Assembly (NCBI GenBank): GCA_036346225.1
Contig: JARFIW010001750.1
Location: 1 to 64,000 of the forward strand
Direction: 5' to 3'
DNA from: Platerodrilus igneus
Lineage: Eukaryota; Arthropoda; Insecta; Coleoptera; Lycidae
DNA length: 64,000 nt
Position 1 is the stretch's first letter. The number at the start of each line of letters is the position of its first letter. Below the pieces are notes generated by a model. That model saw only the letters and a list, made by a program, of their open reading frames with translations, did not search any database and was not told the DNA's origin. The position numbers were made by a program, and so were the translations under genes. Of this stretch, positions 24,096-32,149 are shown piece after piece.

Positions 24096-24790
24096 ACTAC
24101 ACTTCGTGAGACTCCTTTAATCTTTTTAATCGCTTCCAATACAGTAGGACTTAGCCCTACTACCAACAACTTTTAACACTAGATCCCCATTAAATTAGTT
24201 TTTGAATTTCCCTACAACTTTTTTGTTGACATGCGGTATATAGTGTTTATTATCCGCGGGATAGTCAGTCTTTTAAGATAAATATATCTTTTTTTTTGGT
24301 ATCAACTAATATTAAATTTTTCTAGGGACCCCAAATCTGTAAATAGATTTTAAATAGGACCAGTTTTTACAAAGTCACGCCTTTTAAAGACCCCAAACCT
24401 TTAATTTTTACCCATCTTTATTTAACTTCATCCTTAGAACCTTTTTTCGCTACCCAAACATATGCTTTAACCAACCATTCCCCTAGAAATCTAAAACCGA
24501 TGTGCCCCGCGAACACCAGGTGAAGATAACACGTATACTCTGTCAACCAGGATAGAAGCAGGAAGGATTTGGAAGGTGGGAGAAGAACTTAAAAATTATG
24601 AAATCCTAATACTAATATATACAATAGATTTACAAAATCAAACAACTATCTTAGATTTACATCTTTATGCCCCCCATGCATATGTTGATATGCTTCTAGG
24701 GATGACGTTACGCTTGTCATCTTCGTTTGATAAACTAATTTTACTAATAATCTGCGTGTACAAATCGTGTTTTTTACTCCGGATACATAC

Positions 24791-24862
24791 ACCGGCAAGT
24801 ACTCGATACCACCCAAATAAAGAATTAGATGCTTGGTGACTATTAACTTCCGCTTCCCTCGT
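24791..24862. repeat. Short dispersed repeat, copy 2
   Basis: Pair of 23167-23239, same orientation; see that entry for the shared words. It lies about 115 bp beyond the 3' end of the 408-codon ORF. Confidence 0.75.
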
Positions 24863-24978
24863 GTACGCCCCAGACACATCCCTGGTGGTGATGTCATAGC
24901 CTTTTATAAATAAAGAGCAATGTAATACTAATCTAAAATTTTTATTCTGACATTATACATAACAAAATTTAAAGAAAT

Positions 24979-26205
24979 TTAATGCCAAGCATGTAGCCAT
25001 TTAAACTTAATTTTAATACAAAGTTTTACACAGAAGACAGTCCTTTCTTTATGTTTGTTTGGAGCGGTTTTAATTTTATCTAATTTTATTCGCAGCTTAA
25101 AATTTAAATCGATACCCAAGTCCTCTATCTCCTTTTCTAGCCAATAGTTTGATACATAGAAACCGTCTAGGTTTTCGAATTGTAAAATGTGCCGAAGTTT
25201 GCCTCTATATATAAAGTCTTTGATTCCACCGACAACCAGATCCATTCCTTCGTGTAATTCTTGCAGCTTGTGACAATCTTTTAATCGCGGTACTCCCACT
25301 ATATCTTGCATACGTATCTTGTTAGCTTGGTCGACTTCTTCTTGTCGGTATTGGAGGAAATCATTATTCTCCCACTCACTGCTGCATAGTTGCATGTCCA
25401 CCACTTTTGGAAATATATGGTTGTTATAGGTTGTAAGACCCTCGGTTTTAAATGATCCGAAAGGTTTTTTACTAGGCAAATATACAATGTTTAACGGACC
25501 CCTTTTGCGTGTGGCGTACGCAAAGGTTACGAAACCCGCATTCCTTAGATCGTCTATGTTATCTGCCATTTCGATAAATACGTTTTTAGAATAACCTTTT
25601 AAAAAACATACGGATTTAGTACCATCCCTTTCCGCAAGGACGCCTACATAACTAAAAGAGTATTTTTTACTAAGCACAAATGCATACAACTTGTAGAAAC
25701 CAGATGTATCTAAGTCAGTCCATCGGCACATAAAATAATCTTTTAATTCTTCCGCATTTTCTCTAATAATATGTTCTTTGTCTAACACATCTTTGTATTG
25801 ATCGCGTATTGTCGCAGTGTTTACCATGTAGTCCAATTTTCGACTTTTTGCATCGATTTCCTCTAACTCCAGTTGTCTTTTCTTTCCACTTACAGCGTAT
25901 GGTATGCATAATGGGGCAATTTCCTTTAGCGTAAACGGATAGAGTTTACTACCAATATTTACGCGTTGTCGTACAACCTCTGGGCGAATGTTAGCCGTAT
26001 CTATCAACCCCAATTCCGAAATGATTATTTCTTTTGGAATTGTAGAATATGGTGTTGCAGATTTTGTAAAATATGCACTACCTGCTTTAATGTAGCACTT
26101 GTGTAAGATTTTTATTTTATCTTGGCTATCTTCCTCCTCTACTATCTCCAAATAATTTACAGGTAAATAGTTAAAACTAAAAGCCGAAAGCACATACTTT
26201 ATCAA
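24979..26205 (-). CDS. Rep-like element ORF 3, 408 codons
   Basis: The longest ORF in the window and the third of three abutting minus-strand frames. It has no ATG near its 5' end: it opens with TTG overlapping the TGA of the preceding ORF, and the first Met is at about residue 127. It therefore probably continues the upstream protein. Residues 1-120 are mixed (FNYLPVNYLEI). Residues 100-150 are charged and probably helical (SGKKRQLELEEIDAKSRKLD). Residues about 170-260 form a compact region with many aromatics (YKLYAFVLSKKYSFSYVGVL). The last ~25 residues are Lys-rich. I see no Walker box, DDE triad, YxDD or zinc finger. Continuous coding over 400 codons without stops is unlike the decayed elements around it. 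A fragment duplicate lies at 23985-24095. Function is unknown; a role with the preceding ORF in DNA replication of a mobile element is inferred. Confidence 0.55.
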   Translation of the reverse strand: MIKYVLSAFSFNYLPVNYLEIVEEEDSQDKIKILHKCYIKAGSAYFTKSATPYSTIPKEIIISELGLIDTANIRPEVVRQRVNIGSKLYPFTLKEIAPLCIPYAVSGKKRQLELEEIDAKSRKLDYMVNTATIRDQYKDVLDKEHIIRENAEELKDYFMCRWTDLDTSGFYKLYAFVLSKKYSFSYVGVLAERDGTKSVCFLKGYSKNVFIEMADNIDDLRNAGFVTFAYATRKRGPLNIVYLPSKKPFGSFKTEGLTTYNNHIFPKVVDMQLCSSEWENNDFLQYRQEEVDQANKIRMQDIVGVPRLKDCHKLQELHEGMDLVVGGIKDFIYRGKLRHILQFENLDGFYVSNYWLEKEIEDLGIDLNFKLRIKLDKIKTAPNKHKERTVFCVKLCIKIKFKWLHAWH

Positions 26206-26714
26206 TTTTCCCTTTCCTCTGTTTTTTCGGACAACTTAATTTGCAAGCCCGTCAATTTCTTTATATTGCCATTCCCCCAATACACGTACTGTAGCAGGTT
26301 ATTATACACTAAACAGCAGCTATTTTGTACCCGTTCCGCGCTGACATGGTTTCCAATTGTACAGTTGTATATTGTCGCTTCCAATCGCGTAATACCATGT
26401 TCTTTGGCTAAAGTAGACGCAAAAGTTTTCCTTAAACGTGCATCTGGGCAATGTAAAAAATCTACTATATGATTGCCAAGTTGTTTATTAACGCCAGGAC
26501 TTGTTATCTGACACACAAATTTGTTATATATCTTAATTCTTGCATTGGTTGTAAGCCATGTTAAACAATCAATTCCCGCAGTTTTATCGTTGTCAACTAT
26601 AATATTACACTTTTCTTCGTATTCTCCCTTATAGCAAAAGTTATGCTTTGTAGTTAAATAATTACACATCTCCATCTTGCTAAATATACCCGCAAAATCT
26701 TGGGTTACATCCAT
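26202..26714 (-). CDS. Rep-like element ORF 2, possible replication-initiator core
   Basis: 170 codons from ATG at 26714; the preceding ORF's TGA is followed by one base and then this ATG (TGACATG). The central part has the most telling pattern: RIKIYNKFVCQ (residues 59-69) and, about 40 residues later, HGITRLEATIYN (106-117). A (K/R)-x-Y-x-K block followed by R-x-E is a pattern I associate with rolling-circle replication initiators of plasmid and filamentous phage type. Here it would involve Y63, K65, R110 and E112. This is pattern-level inference; no HUH motif was located with certainty. The ORF ends ...EEREN with TGA overlapping the TTG that opens the next frame. Both junctions fall at four-base homopolymers, so the three ORFs may be one broken gene or be split by sequencing error. 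Confidence 0.55.
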   Translation of the reverse strand: MDVTQDFAGIFSKMEMCNYLTTKHNFCYKGEYEEKCNIIVDNDKTAGIDCLTWLTTNARIKIYNKFVCQITSPGVNKQLGNHIVDFLHCPDARLRKTFASTLAKEHGITRLEATIYNCTIGNHVSAERVQNSCCLVYNNLLQYVYWGNGNIKKLTGLQIKLSEKTEEREN

Positions 26715-26715
26715 G

Positions 26716-27291
26716 TCAAAAGATAGAAATAATCTTTTCGAGTTCGTCTAATATATCTGGTAGTTCCTCCAATAAAGTTTTCAACTTAACATCTGCTAGT
26801 TCCACTTTGTATGGAACACATATAGGATTTTGGAATTTTTTATTAATGCATTCGAGGTCTTCTTTTCCGATAATTTCTTTTACTCTCTGGCCCATCTTGT
26901 TAGTGCTTTCCAGAGAAAACGGAAGCTTAGCTTTAACACCATGCCTAGCGGAAACGAATCGGTCCAACTTTCTTCGTAGATAGCTGTTAAATGCACCACA
27001 AATTTCTTTTTTTAGAATAAACATCCTTTTGTTTGCAGATGTTTGTTCGGCGTCAGAAAGGTCGCAAATTTTAACCAACATTATATTGTCACAAAATGGT
27101 TCTGTAATTAGTGTGTGTAGTCCACCAGTCAGCATCTGTTCGCCTTCGACATAACAAATATTACCAATATCTGTCACTAGATTATTGTTGCACATATTTT
27201 CTGCCAACAGCCATAATCCAAATCGCTCATTTGTCGGATTCACTTTATTCCCAAGAAGTTGAGAAACGTTAATCACCTTGGAGACGCTCAT
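26716..27291 (-). CDS. Rep-like element ORF 1, 191 codons
   Basis: Starts at a clear ATG (27291, MSVSKVINVSQLLGNKVNP) and ends 1 bp before the next ORF. I do not recognise the family. Residues 20-75 have a folded-domain look with several cysteines (MCNNNLV, GNICYVEGE, PFCDNIMLVKICDL). Residues 85-130 are basic (KRMFILKKEICG, LRRKLDRFVSARHGVKAK). The C-terminus is Leu/Glu-rich and probably helical (LKTLLEELPDILDELEKI). Upstream lie a CCGAAGATAGTCGAA motif, a palindrome, an iteron array and a large hairpin (27379-27825), as expected if the gene is next to a replication origin. It may be the N-terminal part of one protein with the two following ORFs. Confidence 0.55.
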   Translation of the reverse strand: MSVSKVINVSQLLGNKVNPTNERFGLWLLAENMCNNNLVTDIGNICYVEGEQMLTGGLHTLITEPFCDNIMLVKICDLSDAEQTSANKRMFILKKEICGAFNSYLRRKLDRFVSARHGVKAKLPFSLESTNKMGQRVKEIIGKEDLECINKKFQNPICVPYKVELADVKLKTLLEELPDILDELEKIISIF

Positions 27292-27378
27292 GTTTACCGT
27301 TCTAGCTACTATCGGATACTAAATTAAATACAAAAAAATTGTCCCCTTATGTATCCTACATAGTGGGGGTGTATATTG

Positions 27379-27393
27379 CCGAAGATAGTCGAA
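27379..27393 (-). promoter_or_regulatory. Candidate shared upstream motif, copy 2
   Basis: CCGAAGATAGTCGAA, 88 bp upstream of the ATG of ORF 1. It differs at two positions from the word upstream of the small ORF at 21872-22246. Just beside it lie ATATTG and an A+T-rich leader (27320-27340). Confidence 0.35.
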
Positions 27394-27449
27394 TATGTCG
27401 GACACCGCCATATCGCTTACATTCCCTGGTTTAGGAACTGTTTTGTTAT

Positions 27450-27463
27450 CCGACCTAGGTCGG
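27450..27463. promoter_or_regulatory. Palindrome flanking iteron array, left
   Basis: CCGACCTAGGTCGG is a perfect 14-bp palindrome. A near copy (CCGACCTAGGTTGG) lies on the other side of the iterons at 27599-27612. Such paired dyads suit a dimeric binding protein. Confidence 0.6.
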
Positions 27464-27519
27464 CAGGGATGCGCATCGACATATGTCCGGATATATGTAG
27501 GATGTTAGGCTAGGATGCA

Positions 27520-27597
27520 ATTACCCCATAGGGTGAAATTACCCCATAGGGTGAAATTGCCCCATAGGGTAAAATTGCCCCATAGGGTGAAATTGCC
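27520..27597. repeat. Iteron array, 4.3 x 18 bp
   Basis: Four tandem units of ATTACCCCATAGGGTGAA starting at 27520, 27538, 27556 and 27574, plus a partial ATTGCC. They differ only at the R in ATTR and one G/A. Each unit contains the dyad ACCC-CATA-GGGT (or its GCCC variant). The array lies about 230 bp upstream of the Rep-like ORF 1, between two CCGACCTAGG palindromes. This is the layout of an iteron-type origin, though a simple minisatellite is possible. Confidence 0.8.
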
Positions 27598-27598
27598 T

Positions 27599-27612
27599 CC
27601 GACCTAGGTTGG
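27599..27612. promoter_or_regulatory. Palindrome flanking iteron array, right
   Basis: CCGACCTAGGTTGG, one mismatch from the perfect palindrome at 27450-27463. It begins directly after the last partial iteron. Confidence 0.55.
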
Positions 27613-27633
27613 ATGTTAACTAGTCAGGATTTA

Positions 27634-27825
27634 GGTTAGCTAGTGTTGTCTGGAATTAGGATAGGTTAGTTGGACTTATGTGGACTTAGGTTAGATAAAA
27701 GGAAAAATTGATAGGTTAGGTTAGCGCGACGACGCTGATCTAACCTATTAATTTTTCCTTTTATCTAACCTAAGTCCACATAAGTCCAACTAACCTAACC
27801 TAATTCCGGACAACACTAGCTAACC
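27634..27825. repeat. 192-bp near-perfect palindrome (hairpin)
   Basis: Two arms of about 92 bp meet at a short centre (GCGCGACGACGC region, 27723-27736). The left arm begins GGTTAGCTAGTGTTGTC and the right arm ends GACAACACTAGCTAACC; only a few mismatches and small indels interrupt the pairing. GGTTAG words recur. It could be a foldback/MITE, a terminal hairpin of the Rep-like element, or a replication intermediate captured in the genome. No Rep nick site can be pointed out. Confidence 0.85.
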
Positions 27826-28799
27826 TTATCAAGCAATGAAAAAGGTGCAGTATGGTAACGGTAAGTCCAATTTCCAAAATTCAAAAAGATTTAAATTCCA
27901 CAGAAAATTGCAGATTAATCAACTGCCTGAAGTTCTTGGAATAGTTTCCAGGAACAGGGAAAAATTTCAACGCGCAAAAAATCGAGTTGGTTCAAAGCTT
28001 AAAAGGGATCTGACTCAGCAAGGATTGCTCTGATTTTCAAAATTCAGAAATATTCAGATTCCCTGGAAAATTCTGTATTAAGATATGTCCTAGGTCCTCG
28101 GAAAAGTCCCCGGAAACCGGGTAAATTTGCAAGGAGCAATAGTGTCGCACTATCCTAATCTATGTCTACTCGTTTGGGTAATGATCGTAGTTGTTCGATG
28201 GAGTGAGTGCTTGTTTCTGTTGTTACAACCGTTTGTTGGTTGGGATAGGATATTTTGCTCTAAAGATTTCTTTTAGGTAGTGGTTATACGTCATGTGACG
28301 GTGTGTAGCAAGGAAGCTGATGCTAGGATGTGGAGAATAAGGATCAAGATGTAGTTTCCAATGTTGTTGTTGTGGTGTTGAAAAAGGGGTACTTTCGGGA
28401 TTATCACGTAAAGAAACGATTATATCTGAACCAAAGATTCTTAAACGCTAAACATTAAAGTAAGAATCAAGAAGGTACTAAAGCGCATGACACTCAGAGA
28501 GTGCTGCACTAGTACTATTAATTGTGCTTGTTTATGACGGTCTTAGAGACCGCACGTTAGGAAAGGGTAAGGATTTTATTTCAGTTAATAGGAGGATCCC
28601 GTAGAGTTCCATCATGAAGTTAGATTGGGATTTGGAATTCATTTTGCAGATCTAATGTGTACATAGAGGTGCATATCTATGAGGGGACTTTGTAGCAGAG
28701 TGTATAGAATGGCTGTTGAGGTGGAGCGATAGGCTTTGGGGATATACAATGGAAATGATCGGATTATTGTGCTGAGGGTTTGCCGAGTTGCTGGTGAGG
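27826..28799. other. No clear feature
   Basis: Contains A-rich sequence with weak internal repetition around TTCCAGG / TCCCTGGAAAATTC / CCCCGGAAACCGGG (27900-28120). From about 28140 the plus strand becomes G/T-rich, consistent with the antisense strand of the LINE relic that follows. No ORF of interest. Confidence 0.4.
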
Positions 28800-30400
28800 A
28801 TACGAGCAACTAGAAATCTACTGCATGTCGGATTATAGGGATAACTTGGTTAATGATTAAATATGGAAGTTGGACGGATGTGGGTAGTAATTGGTGTACG
28901 TTAAACGGAATATTCTTAGTTTTGAAATGTAGATTAATTATATGTGTATAGGTTTTTAGGCATTTTAGGCATAAAACATATTGGGATAAGATTCCGGATG
29001 TACCATAGATGCGGATTGTTGAACTTCTGCGGATGACTAGGATTTTTTTCAGGAACAAAAGTTTTGTTTTTGAAGGAAAATGGACTGTTTGTTGAATGTG
29101 AAGCAGGACTTAATTTTTTATAAGGGATACGGCTGTGACTTCTAGGGAGGATTGAAAGTTTCTGTGGATAAAGATCATTAGCCATCTGCATATGCGAATG
29201 TACTGGTGTTGGGAAGTTTAGGTTTAAGGTGGGACCTACAGCTAGGTTCTATAGTATGTGGTTTAGAAGAGATCCTTTGGACGTCCTTGTGTTAGGGGTT
29301 CGGCTACGGAGTGGTAGGTTGTCGTGAGGGTTGCACTTCGTGATGTGAGGAAAGAGTGAATGATTTTGTAAATGTTGATTGGGAAATTCGTTTGTTTGAT
29401 CTAGTTTAGGATGTTAGGCACTCAAAGAAGGTTGACGGCGGATTTGAAGTCCATGAAGAGAACAAGGACATATTCGCGGTAGAAATAAGGGATCTGATTG
29501 TATTCTCAAAACTGTGACTATGTTTGAAGCCTTGCTGGTTTGGAGATAGGAGATAGTATTTTTCTATGTGGGAGTTAATTTTTGGAGAATCGTATGTTTG
29601 AGGATCTCACCTATGAAGGATAGTAGTGCAATAGGTCTCGAGGAAGCTGGACCATCGACAGGTTTTATTAAGTTTGAGGATCAGTGTAATAGTTGCTACT
29701 TTGTGAGCATCAGGGAACGTGCCTATTGAGAAACGTTTATGAAAAGGGATGCGAATGGATGATCTAAGAGCTGGCGAGGATTTTTGAATAACAAAATTGG
29801 TAATTTGATAAGGATCTGGTGTTTTTAGGGGTGGAGTTTGGTTATCCTTAAGTCTAGGTCTTCAAATAGTGGTTCAGTGTCTGGTGCTGTAGTTGGAGAG
29901 ATTATTGTGTTTTCTGCTATTTTCTGCAGTTGTAGGTTAGAAATATCTGGGCTTCGACACGGGATTGCTGAATCAAGTAGGATAGAGAGAGTATTACCTT
30001 TGGTAAAAAGTTGATTGTTTAACAGTAAGACTAATATATAAAGAATTGGTGGTTTGATAGGTTTTGAATAAGTTTTCCAAAAGTCGGTACTTGGTTCTGA
30101 AATGATGTGTTTGTAGTGTCGTTTTTTTACGTTTCAGATATTGTGTTTGTATAAGCTTCGTTTTCTGGAATAAGATTGTACGAATTCTTGGATGCCCAAT
30201 GTGGTCAGTAGGGTGTTTAGTCGTGACCTTTAGAGTCTATGTCTAGTAAGTAGTGGGAATTTTATAGAATTGTTAAGTCGTTTGTATACCAAGGTGTTGG
30301 TTTGATTGTGAGGGTTCTAGTCGGGATTGGGGTAGCGACGACCAATTGTATGTTTTTTAATTATTATCTTAGTTAGTGCCTGCACGTCCAGGTCTTTGTG
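28800..30400 (-). pseudogene. Jockey-like LINE reverse transcriptase relic
   Basis: A decayed minus-strand RT. Reading the complement downwards: a TPWYTNDL-like block (about 30290) is the region before the RT. Next is RFSIGTFPDAHKVATITLILK at about 29730-29670, the RT entry of jockey-type LINEs. Then come HIEKYYLLSPNQQGFKHSHS (about 29560-29500) and a TFAYADG block (about 29205-29185) that corresponds to the FxYADD catalytic motif, with the second Asp changed and a stop following. Further on are weak matches to the RT C-terminus (29040-28810). Stops and frameshifts occur throughout. The strand has a marked C/A bias in sense orientation, like the 7.7 kb relic, so both may come from related LINEs. 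Confidence 0.65.
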
Positions 30401-30894
30401 ATGCGGCAAAGGGAAATCTAGAGTTGTTGCTGTTAGGGAATGTAGCAATTTGAACGAGTCTGCTTTATTTATGTTAGGTGCTAGTGATTTAATGAAGGGT
30501 CGTATAGCGTTATTATAAAGGATGTTAAAGGATAAAGGATTGTGGTTGGTATTATGAATTAAACGATTGGCATTCCAGGACTTGATTAACCGTGCAGTAG
30601 ATGGGGAAGGCAGATAATGTCTATATTTGATTGATGAGTAGAGGATTCCCAGATTGAAGTGTTTGATGGAAAATTTAGGATATGTACGAAGGAAGTATAT
30701 CTAGATTTCTTGTGAAAAAATCTTCAGTTTGAAATTGGTTAAAGTAATGATCAACGTATATAAAAAATTAAAGCTAGAATCGAAGCGGATACAGGGTGTA
30801 GACATGAAACTCTCTATGCTGCCATTATCCAATAAAGCTCTTATAGTTTGAACTCTTCCAAACCCATCGTTTTTGGTAACATTTAAATAGTATT
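30401..30894. other. Probable 5' remainder of the LINE relic
   Basis: Same strand bias as the preceding relic up to about 30750, but no endonuclease motif can be read with confidence. Confidence 0.3.
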
Positions 30895-31022
30895 TTTAAT
30901 CGATTTGCGTGCTATCACAATTTTAGGTAAAACTAAAATCACTGAAAAGTCATATAACAGTGAGAAGATATGTATTATTCGAGCATTGAATAACCTCATT
31001 TGGAAACCAAACTGTTGTTCTA
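30895..31022 (+). repeat. Dispersed repeat (inverted copy at 34341-34458)
   Basis: The complement of 34341-34458 aligns here. Shared words are TTTTTAATCGATTTGC, GCTATCACAAT, TATTATTCGAGCATTGAAT / TATTATTCAAACATTAAAT and AACCTCATTTG. About 80-85% identity by eye; non-coding. Confidence 0.7.
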
Positions 31023-31249
31023 AAAAATTACTTGTATTTTAGAATTCAGGATATGGAACTGACAAAAAGTGTTAGAAACTGTTAAGGGCTTGGATTTTTG
31101 TACATTCTATTATGAAACAAATATAATTGCCCAAGAGAGTGAAAGACTCATTAAAATAGATTGCTTGCCATTTATTACGAATTGTGAGTGTTACTTGACA
31201 AAACGTATTCATAAAGATTCTTGACGGTTAACATCTTTCTAGCGACTGA

Positions 31250-31490
31250 ACTACCAAAGATATATGAATGCCATATTCTACGCGACACCTTTATGACTTT
31301 TCGCACACAACCTTTTATAATATACTAAAACTTTACATAAATGTATAAAGACATGCAGAATGCCAACGGTGAATGGGGTTAGAAAGCAAAGAGCTAAGGT
31401 TAAGATAAATTGTGTTTTATATAAGCTACTCTTTGTTGACAACGTTATACGAAAATATACCTCAAATTCAAAATTTGCGTCTATACTTTA
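31250..31490. repeat. Dispersed repeat, copy 2 (pair with 19.38-19.62 kb)
   Basis: Diverged copy of the unit at 19383-19620, same orientation, no coding content and no termini recognised. Confidence 0.45.
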
Positions 31491-31920
31491 ATCAGTGATT
31501 GCACCATCCCTGTGGTAGAAGTATAAAAACAATTTCAATTATTACGCGAAAACGAATGTTGTTACTGTAGGGGTAAAGGTAATGATTTAGAGTACCACTT
31601 GCCTGAATAAAGGATGTAATATATTACACAGTATCTACAAATGGAATAATGTAATTTACGTTTCAAATTTACAATGTTAATTAATTATTAATTCTGCTTA
31701 CTTTCCGGTTTAATGCATATTGGCCGCCGGTATACTAAACAATTATTTTTTATCTCAATTATCCGTATGGGTGCAAATTACGACCTAGCTATAGTTTGCG
31801 TAGTGAACTTTGTTGTCTTAACCTACAACACAAACGGGAACAAAAGATTGGGGTCATACTTTAAGGGACTGTTTAACTTTAAACTGACGTTTAATCTGTA
31901 ATTCAAACATTTGGGGCATT
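31491..31920. other. No recognisable feature
   Basis: A+T-rich sequence; one 62-codon ORF (31713-31901) is unremarkable. Confidence 0.4.
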
Positions 31921-32149
31921 GTTGTAAGCCTGCATATACAGATCTGAGTATCAAATGGTCCATGAAAGACCAAGATGTAGGTTCAAGTCCTGTCCAAGAC
32001 CTTATATTTTCCATCTTTCAATTACTAGCTCGATTTGAAATGATCATTTGGGCTTTGCATAAAAGTCTGAGTTACTATTTCATCTTATTAATTGTAATAC
32101 GCTAGTATTTATCAACTTACCTTGTGTAATTAGGTATATATATATATAT
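31921..32149 (+). mobile_element. tRNA-derived SINE with (TA)n tail, copy 1
   Basis: The 5' part is decayed, but the polymerase III B box is clear: GGTTCAAGTCCTGTCC at about 31980. It is followed by the body shared with three other copies (CCTTATATTTTCCATCTTTC, ACTAGCTCGATTTGAAATG, ATCAACTTACCTTGTGTAA). The tail ends TAGG(TA)n and merges at 32150 with the 3' edge of a family A LTR. Confidence 0.8.

Noticed and set aside
26196..26215. Programmed -1 frameshift site between ORF 2 and ORF 3
   Set aside because: The sequence GGGAAAATTGA does not give a canonical slippery heptamer in the required frame; a simple indel is more likely.
27520..27597. CRISPR-like array
   Set aside because: The 18-bp units are contiguous with no spacers, and the DNA is eukaryotic; iterons or a minisatellite fit better.
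24979..27825. Endogenous parvovirus/densovirus (hairpin plus replication gene)
   Set aside because: No superfamily 3 helicase Walker motif and no capsid-like ORF could be found; the hairpin alone is not enough.
31970..32000. tRNA gene at the GGTTCAAGTCC box
   Set aside because: No acceptor or anticodon stem can be folded and the same sequence recurs with a SINE body and TA tail.
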